From NCBI RefSeq assembly GCF_003347635.1, contig NZ_QDFY01000004.1, positions 62,001 through 126,000 of the forward strand: a stretch of 64,000 nt of DNA. The letters are read 5' to 3'. This document shows positions 57,116 to 64,000 of this stretch, in pieces. This DNA comes from Sphingosinicella terrae. Its GTDB lineage: Bacteria > Pseudomonadota > Alphaproteobacteria > Sphingomonadales > Sphingomonadaceae. The number at the start of each line of letters is the position of its first letter. The first letter of the stretch is position 1. The notes below the pieces were generated by a model. The model had not been told where the DNA came from and did not search any database. It saw only the letters and a program-made list of their open reading frames with translations. Both the position numbers and the translations under genes were made by a program.

Positions 57116-60100
57116 TCACCGAAGGCGTGCCGCCGCCTCCGGCGGCGCAGGTGCGGCGGTCTCTGCCGACGCCGCACCGATTACCGGGATGCTGCCGTCG
57201 CCGACGATGGCGAAGGCGGACCAGTAATAAGGGTGGGAGGTGCGCGGATCGTCCATCAAGGCGAGCTGCGACGCCTGCAGCGCCCGGGCCGTCGAGGTCC
57301 CCGCCGGCGCGGTGAACAGGCCGGAGATGAGGCGCTGCGTCGCCGAGAAATCGTCCGGCACCGGCCAGTGGCTGGCGAGGACGGAGCGGCCGCCGGCCCC
57401 GACGAAGGCGCGCACCAGGCCGTCCATCGCCGTGCCGCCGCCCGACGTGACGCCCGCCGCCCGCGTCGTGGCTTCGGTGGCGCCGCCGGCGGTGTCGCAG
57501 GCCGACAGGATGACCAGGTCGGCGTCGATCCTCAGATCGAATATCTCGGCGAAGGTGAGCAGGCCGTCGGAATCGGTCTCGCCGAACGAGGTGAGCAGGG
57601 CCGGAAGTGCCGGACATTCCGGACGGGGCGCCGTGACCAGCCCATGGGTGGCGAAGTGGACGACGCGATAATCGTCGATCGAGTCCATTCGGCGGATCTG
57701 GCTATCGGTGAAGGCCGGCCCGGTGATCACCTCGCCGCCGGCGCCGCCGTAGCGCGAGATCGCGCTCTGCGCCGTCACCAACTCGTCGGCCGAGATGGGC
57801 CGCGCCCAAGTGGCGAGCGGCCATTGGCAGGTCGAGCCGAAGGCGATCGAGGACCGCGTTCCCGATGACGCCAAGATCATGTCCACGGGCTGGTTCTGGC
57901 CGAAACCGAGATAGGCGCGCCGCGCCGCCGACGGACGGGCGTTGCGGATGTCCCGGAAGCCGCTGGCCGAGACCGCCGTCGTCACGTCGACACGGCGCCC
58001 GAGCCAGCCGATTCCGGTGAAGTCGAACGGATCGCCATTTTCCGCATTCGCCCGCGCTTCATAGGCGGCGACGCTGGCGCGGTCCGTGACCAGCAGGTTG
58101 AGCGGCAGGGTCAGCATGGCGCCGTCGGGCTCGAAGATCAGGTGGCGGACCGAAGCCAGCTCGCCGTCGACGGGACCAAGCAGGCGGCCATAGAGCTCCT
58201 GCGCACGGGCGACGTCGAAGGGATAAGTGACGTTCTGGCCGTTCTCGATCCTGTTGATCGACTCCCGGATGGCCGTGACAAGGCCGTCCAGCGCCGCTTC
58301 ATCGAGGCCGATGTCGAAGGCCCGAGCACTGTTCCGACTGACGAAAAGACCGTAGCTGGCGCCTTCGAGGACGACGAGCTTCAGATAGGCCTCGCCGTCG
58401 CGCAGCTCGCTCTGGAGCGCGTCGAGCTCGATCGTGGGATCGGAGACGGCGCGGTAGCGCGGATATCGGGACAGCTCGGCCTGCGTCGCGACCTGCAGCG
58501 TCTGCAGGGAGGCGAGGCGCTGCTCGAGCTCCGCGATGCGAAGGCTATCGGCGCTGCTTCGCGACTCGCGGCTGGCGAGCTCGGCCAGCACCACGCGCGT
58601 GCGCTCGACATCGCGGGCGAGGTTCAGCGAGCGCCGGAACAAGGCGGCCGCCTCGTCGCTGCCGCCGGACAATTCGCGCGCGAGCACCGCCTGGGTCTGG
58701 GCGACGCCGGGCCGCACCAGCACCTGCCCCGCCCGGAACATCTCGGCGATGGCGGCGGGATCGGCGCTGCGGCGCGAAAGGATGGCGAGATAGGGTCCGA
58801 TCAGCCGCTTGAGCGCAGGCGACGGCGCCTGCTCCGCCAACTCCACGACCATCCGGTAGAGCGCCACGGCCTCGTCCTCGCGGCCGGCCCGGGCGAGGAA
58901 GCTCGCCAGGAGGGCGCGCGTGGACAGCAGCGCCGGCGAGGCCGGATAGCGGCTTTCGACGAGGGCGACGGCGCTGCGATACTGACGCTCCGCCTCGGCG
59001 GCATCGCCTTCCGCCTCTGCGATGGCGGCGAGCTCTCCCATGATCTGCGCCCGCATCCAGGCGACCGAGCCGATGCGGCCGCCGCGGACCGCGGCAAGCC
59101 GATCGAGCGCCTCGCCGAGCGCCGCGCGCGCGCCAGCGGGATCGCCGGCCAGCCGATGGACCGCGCCGCGAAGTTGCGACGCCTGGCCATCGAGGGTTTC
59201 GGCCCGCTCCGCCGGAAGCAGTCGTTCGCCGACCTGAGCCAGTCCGCCGGCGCCTTCGGCTTCGGCGTTGAGCCGCTCGGCGAGCTCCCGATCGATGGTG
59301 AGGCGCTCGAGCTCCGCGGTCTCGAGGCGCGCGGCGGCAGGAAGCGGTGCCGAAAGCACGGCCAGCGCCGCCTGTCCGTCGCCCTGGTTCAGCTGATGGA
59401 TGGCCTGGTAGTTGCGGCGCATCCGGAGCAGGACCGGATCGGCGGCGATCATCGGCGCCGCCTGCTCGAACAGCTCGTCGGCGCGGGCATGATGGCCGAG
59501 ATTGGATTGCTGGAGCGCGGCGTTGAGCAAGGCCTCGGCGCTTCCCGGCGTCGGCCCATCGCCGCGGCCCGCGGCGGCGAAGAATTCGGCGGCAGCGGCG
59601 AAATCCCCGGCATTGCTGCGGCGATAGGCCTCGGCCAGCGCCGCCTCCGGCGAGAGCTGCGCCGCCTGGGCACGGGCGAAGTCGGCAGCGCCGCTCCCCC
59701 GGGTCACGGCAATCTCGACCGGCTGGTCCACCGGGCGATCGAGCAGGATCGTCTGCAAGCCGACGCCGAGCGCGCTCTCATAGCCCGAGACGCCATGCGC
59801 GGCGTAAACCCTGTCGTCCCGGTCCAGCAGATAGGCGGTCCGCGCCGGCAGGGTCTCGGTCGCCGCACAATTCAGGACGCGAACCTCTCCGGCCTCCGGC
59901 AGCGTCACCGGCGCCCCCGGCGCGCATCGGGAGTCGCGCTGAATGCGCGCAAGGGCCGCCTCCGAATCGCCGCGCAGGACGAACAATTCGCCGACCGGCG
60001 CGGTCGCGTCGCGACAGACCAAGGCATAGGTGCGGTCGAACATGCCGTCACCGCGACGGGCCTGAAGCAGCTGAGCCGAGCAGAGGGCATTGGCGCCGAC

Positions 60101-60205
60101 CTGGAAGCTGTCGTCGAGGCTGACCGGGCGCGACTGGGACCAGGCGGGCACTGCCGTCAGCAAGGCGGCGGTCGACAGGACGAAGTTCTTGAACGTCACG
60201 GTCAT
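57116..60205 (-). CDS. Exported TPR-CHAT caspase-like protease
   Basis: 1029 aa. Signal peptide about residues 1-23 (FVLSTAALLTAVPAWSQ). Residues about 170-620 form TPR-like helical repeats; the C-terminal ~330 residues are a CHAT domain, related to caspases and separase. The catalytic pair is present: His854 (VVHFATHGL) and Cys903 (VILSACDTAGG); DGLVRAFVGAGGRSVLASHW completes the fold. Export of a CHAT protein is notable since many known CHAT effectors act in the cytoplasm. Its ATG overlaps the stop of the upstream haemagglutinin-like gene by 4 bp, so both are made together. Confidence 0.9.
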   Translation of the reverse strand: MTVTFKNFVLSTAALLTAVPAWSQSRPVSLDDSFQVGANALCSAQLLQARRGDGMFDRTYALVCRDATAPVGELFVLRGDSEAALARIQRDSRCAPGAPVTLPEAGEVRVLNCAATETLPARTAYLLDRDDRVYAAHGVSGYESALGVGLQTILLDRPVDQPVEIAVTRGSGAADFARAQAAQLSPEAALAEAYRRSNAGDFAAAAEFFAAAGRGDGPTPGSAEALLNAALQQSNLGHHARADELFEQAAPMIAADPVLLRMRRNYQAIHQLNQGDGQAALAVLSAPLPAAARLETAELERLTIDRELAERLNAEAEGAGGLAQVGERLLPAERAETLDGQASQLRGAVHRLAGDPAGARAALGEALDRLAAVRGGRIGSVAWMRAQIMGELAAIAEAEGDAAEAERQYRSAVALVESRYPASPALLSTRALLASFLARAGREDEAVALYRMVVELAEQAPSPALKRLIGPYLAILSRRSADPAAIAEMFRAGQVLVRPGVAQTQAVLARELSGGSDEAAALFRRSLNLARDVERTRVVLAELASRESRSSADSLRIAELEQRLASLQTLQVATQAELSRYPRYRAVSDPTIELDALQSELRDGEAYLKLVVLEGASYGLFVSRNSARAFDIGLDEAALDGLVTAIRESINRIENGQNVTYPFDVARAQELYGRLLGPVDGELASVRHLIFEPDGAMLTLPLNLLVTDRASVAAYEARANAENGDPFDFTGIGWLGRRVDVTTAVSASGFRDIRNARPSAARRAYLGFGQNQPVDMILASSGTRSSIAFGSTCQWPLATWARPISADELVTAQSAISRYGGAGGEVITGPAFTDSQIRRMDSIDDYRVVHFATHGLVTAPRPECPALPALLTSFGETDSDGLLTFAEIFDLRIDADLVILSACDTAGGATEATTRAAGVTSGGGTAMDGLVRAFVGAGGRSVLASHWPVPDDFSATQRLISGLFTAPAGTSTARALQASQLALMDDPRTSHPYYWSAFAIVGDGSIPVIGAASAETAAPAPPEAAARLR

Positions 60206-63200
60206 GGCTCCTGCTGATCCTCATCGTCTTCGTCATCCTGATCGGCGCCGGCGCGCCACAGCGCGGCATCGCCGCCGCTCGCGACCGCCTGGTCTATCGC
60301 CGCGTCGATCACGAGGTCGGCCGTGTCGATCAGGGTGGGGAAGGCGGCGCCGAAGGCCACGTCCCGATCTTCCTCGCCCGGCTCGAAGGTGACCACCTGC
60401 GCGAGCGGCCCCGAAATCACTTCCGAGCCGACGATCGCGCCGCCCTCGACCTGACCGAGCCCAGGCCGGGCCGGCAAGCCGGTGTTGACGAAGAGGCCGT
60501 TGAACTCGGAATCGTCGCTGTAGGTGATGGCCGGCGCCTCGCCGAACGCGATACCGTCGAAATAGGCTGAACCGGTGACGACGTTGCCGCTCGCGTCGAG
60601 CCCGGCGCCATAGGCGATCACGCGCAGCTGGACCGCTTCGTCATCGTCATCCTCGAGCGCGAAGACCAAGCCGGGCACCCGAGTCGCGACTCCGCCGAAG
60701 GTGGTGTCGTCGCCGCTATTCTGGATGAAGACGGCCTTCGGCGGCTCGCCCGGCTCGCCGTCGAAGCTGAAGACGATGGTGGCGGCCTGGAGATAGCCCT
60801 CGGGATTGTTCGGGCCGCTATTTTCCGCCAGCGCCTCCGCCAGGCCCTCGAAATCCGGATCCTGCCTGATCCGGGCGGCGAGCTCGGCATCGGCGACGAT
60901 GGTGGTCGCCGCCTCGATCTCCAGCCGGCCGGCCAGCGTCTCGCCGTCATTGACGCTGATCGAGCCCGTCGGGGTGATCACCTCGAGGACACCGTCTGCC
61001 GCGTCGATCGACAGGGTGTCGCCAGAGCCGGCCAGATAGACCAGCGCGCCCTGGACGCTGACATTGTCGGCTTCCAGTTCGACGAAGGACGGGCCGTCAT
61101 CGGGGGAGCCGGTGATGGTGAGATCGCGCACGACGATGTCGCCGCCGTTGAAGCCGATGCTCTCGCCCTCGATCCGGGCCGCCTCGGCCTGGGTGAGCGT
61201 ATAGCCTGGCCCCTGTTCGTCTCCACCCAAGGTGACGACTTCGCCGGTGTCGTTGGCGTTCAAGGACAGGTCAAGCGCGCCGATCCGGGCCCCTTCGAGG
61301 ATCTCGATATCGTCGGAGGCGAGGGAAAGGGTCTGCGCGCCGAGATTGATGATCTCGTCGTTGACGCCGGAAATGGTGATCGCCCCGTTGAGGCTGGAGA
61401 AGCTCACGAGGGCGGTCGGCGTGTCGATGTCGGGGCCGCCGAGAATTTGGCCGGATCCCGTCGTGCTTATCTCGATATCGCCGTCGACCGTGAATTGAGC
61501 CGTTTCAAGGAAGCTGATCAACCCGCCCGTCGAGACCTGCGAGGCCGCCGGCGTCAGCTGGCCAGGAGTATCTTCGAGAGCGGCGACCTGGATATTCGTG
61601 AAAACCGCCTCGCCGACCGGGACCACGAGGTCGACCGTGCCCGGCGTGCTCGTCGCGACGTCGCCCTGCGTGGTGATGTCGCCGTTCAGGCTCTCCACCA
61701 GCACGGTGCCGACGCTGCCGAAGGCGCCCGCCGCGGTCTCGACCAGGAGATTGCCGCCGGTCGCCGCCCCGGCGCCGCCGCTCGCCCCCGCGCCGCCCAA
61801 CGTCCGGACCTGAATGTTGACATCGGCGATTTCGATCGCGCCCGCCGTCGAAAGGCCTGCCTGCAGGCCCGTCGCGTCGCCGCCCGTGCTTCCGGCCCCG
61901 CCCTGCGCGTCGGAGATCAGGTCGACATCGTTGCCGATGACGAGCCCGCCGCTCGTTGCGGTCACGTAGGCGACGCCCGAGCTGGCGTCGCCGCCCGCCC
62001 CGGCGCCGGCCGGACCTGCGCCCCCTGCGCCGCCGGTGGCGGAGGAAAGGGCGACGGCGGTGTCGAACTGCATCACCGAGCCGAGCAGGCTGCTCGTCGC
62101 ATCGCCGGTGAACGATCCCAGCTGGGTCGTGCCGCCGAAGGCGGCGCCGCCGGCACCGCCCGCCTGGCCCGCTCCGCCGACACCGCCCGCGCCGCCGGTG
62201 CCGACCGCCTCGAGCCGGATGTCGGTCAGCGCGAGATTGGCCTGTTCGCGGCCGGCGAGCACGAAGGCGCCCCCCGAATTGATCGCACCGTCGAACAAGC
62301 CGGCCCGCGCTTCGCCGCCGGCTCCGGCCGCGACCGAGCCTCCGTCGCCGGCGCCGCCGGCGCCGCCGGTCGCATTGGCGGTCACCGTCGCGGCGGCGCC
62401 GATCAGCCGGCCGATGCCCGGCGACTGCGCCTGCACGTAGGCGGTGCCGCCCTCGGCCGCGCCGCCCTGGCCGCCGAAGCCCTCCGAAGCGTTGCCGCCG
62501 ACGCCGTCGGCGCTCGCGACGATATCGCCGTCGACCTGGATTTCGCCGCCCAGCGTGATGATTCCCGCATTGCCCGCAATCGCGTCGCCGCCGGAGGTCC
62601 CGTTGCCGCCGGCTGCGTCCGCGCTGACGGTCGCATTGCCGAGCGTGAGGTTGCCATTCTCGGCGAAGATCTGAGCATTGCCGCCGGACCCGTTGCCACC
62701 CGTACCGGGATCCGAACCCGGGATGCCGCCGATGCCGAACCCGCCCTGGCCGGCGGCGGAGACCGCAACGTCGCCGGCGGCGAACAGGGTGCCGCCATTC
62801 ACCCCGATCACGGCAAGCCCGCCGGTTCCGGATCCGCCACCGCCATAGCTGTCGGAGCCGCGCGCGTCGGCGGATGCGGTCATCGCTCCATCGATGGTGA
62901 TCTGCCCGCCCGAGGAGGCAAATATCTGGGCGTCGCCGCCTGTCGCGTCGCCGGACAGGTTGCGGACGCCGTCATTCGCGGCCCGCGCGTTCGCGCTGAC
63001 CTGGGCGTCTCCCCCGATGGCGATCGTGCCGCCGTCGGCAGCGGTAATGCGGGCGACGCCGCCCTGCGCGTCGAGCTGAGCGGTCACGGCCAGATTGGCC
63101 ACGGTGAAGTTCTTGATGTCATCCGCCGAGACGATCGCCGACCCGCCGATCGTGATGCTTTCGCCGGCGCCGGCAACGATGCTGGCATTGGAGAAGCCGG

Positions 63201-64000
63201 CGATCCGGACGTCGGAGTCGAAGTTCACCGAACCTGTGGCCGATGCGTCGACCGTGAAATCGGTCGTGGCGAGGCCGGTGACGCCGGAGGAATAGCCGCC
63301 GCCGACGATGCGGACGCTGGCATTTCCCTCATTGTTGCCGGCGCCGCGGAAGGCATCGGGGAATTCCCTGCCGCTGACGTCGAACCCAGCGGAGAGAATG
63401 ACCTCGCCGTTGACGATGCTGGCGCTGGTCGCCGGGTCGAAGCCGAGATTGCCGGAGAAGACGAGCTGCACCGCCTGGGCCTGGCCGACGCCGACCGCAT
63501 AGATGGCCTGGTTGGCATCCGTGCCGGTGCGTGCCGGGCCGCCGGTACTGCCGCCATGCTCGATGATCGTTCCGGCAACCGTCGTGCCGGTGGTGACGAC
63601 GATGTCGAAAAGGCCTTCGACGAGGGTGATGTCGACCGATTCGGCGGCGACATAAGCGGTCGAGCCGTTGATCCGGGCATTGCCGTTCATGACCACCCGC
63701 GGCGCGACCATGGCGAGGAAGCTGTTCTCCGCTGTGGCGTTGATCAGCGCACCCGGCTGCACCTCGACCCGTGCCTGGCTTCCCGGCGCCGCCGTCAGGC
63801 TGAGGGCGCCATTGCCGCTGCCGAAGTCCTGGAAGCTTCCTGGATCGAGATCGGCCGCGCTGAGGATCAGGTTGCCGACGTCGAAGACGGCGGTGCTGCC
63901 GACCAGGAGGCCGTTGGGGCTGTAGAAGGCGACGGTGCCGCCGCGCACATTCCCGGCTCCGGTCTGCAGCTGGCTGATGATATTGCCGTTGAGCTCGACC
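60202..64000 (-). CDS. Filamentous haemagglutinin-type (TPS) exoprotein, 5' end outside window
   Basis: Partial: the frame is open to the window edge (about 1265 codons here), where ELNGNIISQLQTGAGNVRG and RGGTVAFYSPNGLLVGST are typical of the N-terminal TPS secretion domain recognised by an outer-membrane TpsB pore. The middle is glycine/alanine-rich (repeated GGAGGAG-type stretches about residues 400-720 of the visible part) and beta-helix-like, ending in an acidic tail (DQDDEDDEDQQEP). It would be exported across both membranes and act as an adhesin or surface scaffold. Start and TpsB partner must lie beyond 64000. It overlaps the CHAT gene by 4 bp. Confidence 0.88.
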   Translation of the reverse strand, partial: VELNGNIISQLQTGAGNVRGGTVAFYSPNGLLVGSTAVFDVGNLILSAADLDPGSFQDFGSGNGALSLTAAPGSQARVEVQPGALINATAENSFLAMVAPRVVMNGNARINGSTAYVAAESVDITLVEGLFDIVVTTGTTVAGTIIEHGGSTGGPARTGTDANQAIYAVGVGQAQAVQLVFSGNLGFDPATSASIVNGEVILSAGFDVSGREFPDAFRGAGNNEGNASVRIVGGGYSSGVTGLATTDFTVDASATGSVNFDSDVRIAGFSNASIVAGAGESITIGGSAIVSADDIKNFTVANLAVTAQLDAQGGVARITAADGGTIAIGGDAQVSANARAANDGVRNLSGDATGGDAQIFASSGGQITIDGAMTASADARGSDSYGGGGSGTGGLAVIGVNGGTLFAAGDVAVSAAGQGGFGIGGIPGSDPGTGGNGSGGNAQIFAENGNLTLGNATVSADAAGGNGTSGGDAIAGNAGIITLGGEIQVDGDIVASADGVGGNASEGFGGQGGAAEGGTAYVQAQSPGIGRLIGAAATVTANATGGAGGAGDGGSVAAGAGGEARAGLFDGAINSGGAFVLAGREQANLALTDIRLEAVGTGGAGGVGGAGQAGGAGGAAFGGTTQLGSFTGDATSSLLGSVMQFDTAVALSSATGGAGGAGPAGAGAGGDASSGVAYVTATSGGLVIGNDVDLISDAQGGAGSTGGDATGLQAGLSTAGAIEIADVNIQVRTLGGAGASGGAGAATGGNLLVETAAGAFGSVGTVLVESLNGDITTQGDVATSTPGTVDLVVPVGEAVFTNIQVAALEDTPGQLTPAASQVSTGGLISFLETAQFTVDGDIEISTTGSGQILGGPDIDTPTALVSFSSLNGAITISGVNDEIINLGAQTLSLASDDIEILEGARIGALDLSLNANDTGEVVTLGGDEQGPGYTLTQAEAARIEGESIGFNGGDIVVRDLTITGSPDDGPSFVELEADNVSVQGALVYLAGSGDTLSIDAADGVLEVITPTGSISVNDGETLAGRLEIEAATTIVADAELAARIRQDPDFEGLAEALAENSGPNNPEGYLQAATIVFSFDGEPGEPPKAVFIQNSGDDTTFGGVATRVPGLVFALEDDDDEAVQLRVIAYGAGLDASGNVVTGSAYFDGIAFGEAPAITYSDDSEFNGLFVNTGLPARPGLGQVEGGAIVGSEVISGPLAQVVTFEPGEEDRDVAFGAAFPTLIDTADLVIDAAIDQAVASGGDAALWRAGADQDDEDDEDQQEP

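Noticed and set aside
60202-64000. Repetitive Gly-rich haemagglutinin region as a CRISPR or DNA repeat array
   Set aside because: The repeats are irregular and at protein level; no uniform repeat-spacer structure.

Overview
The window is high-GC DNA with dense, tightly packed operons, GTG/TTG starts and many ATGA overlaps. The gene content points to an alphaproteobacterium of the Sphingomonadales. Support for this comes from a protocatechuate 4,5-cleavage (lig) cluster, the bolA-dnaJ-like-cobS-cobT neighbourhood, the infA-maf-RNase G-like-yacG-tRNA-Phe neighbourhood, a DUF2093 gene, a K+-independent type H+-pyrophosphatase and a TPR-type sulfotransferase/TonB receptor cluster. The assignment is inferred from gene families, not from a marker-gene comparison.

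Layout. 1-8.3 kb: aromatic catabolism. An MFS transporter whose reading frame is cut by an in-frame TAG is followed by a LysR-family regulator with two HTH domains, a putative operator (12-bp direct repeat, 21-bp period), a DUF1932-type dehydrogenase, ligJ-ligA-ligB-ligC and an AAHS-type MFS permease. 8.3-12.6 kb: a small secreted or lipoprotein-like protein, a 1052-aa RTX (Ca-binding repeat) protein and a 569-bp non-coding stretch. 12.6-15.2 kb: clpB. 15.3-24.3 kb: four TPR-containing modification enzymes (two Asp/Asn beta-hydroxylase-like, one 2OG-Fe(II) oxygenase, one sulfotransferase) beside a TonB-dependent receptor. 24.5-48.5 kb: mostly housekeeping genes (xseA, purD, CorC-like transporter, OmpA, tadA, rpmB, cobT/cobS, bolA, GST, pirin, nusB, thiL, hppA, infA, maf, RNase E/G-like, yacG, tRNA-Phe), interrupted at 31.4-33.2 kb by a second sulfotransferase-like + 2OG-oxygenase pair. 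48.7-56.8 kb: an ion/stress block (Na+/H+ antiporter, ZIP-like protein, DUF2254 protein, six-PAS hybrid histidine kinase). 57.1-64.0 kb: a secreted CHAT protease-like protein co-transcribed with a filamentous haemagglutinin-type (TPS) exoprotein that runs off the window.

How the parts work together. LigAB opens protocatechuate, LigC oxidises the semialdehyde and LigJ hydrates the late intermediate. LigI, LigU and LigK are not in the window and must be elsewhere or replaced. Two parts look most like undescribed systems. One is the TonB-receptor-linked set of TPR hydroxylases and sulfotransferase, echoed by a second sulfotransferase/oxygenase pair 7 kb away. The other is the exported CHAT-protease/haemagglutinin operon. 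No CRISPR array, insertion sequence or rRNA was seen.
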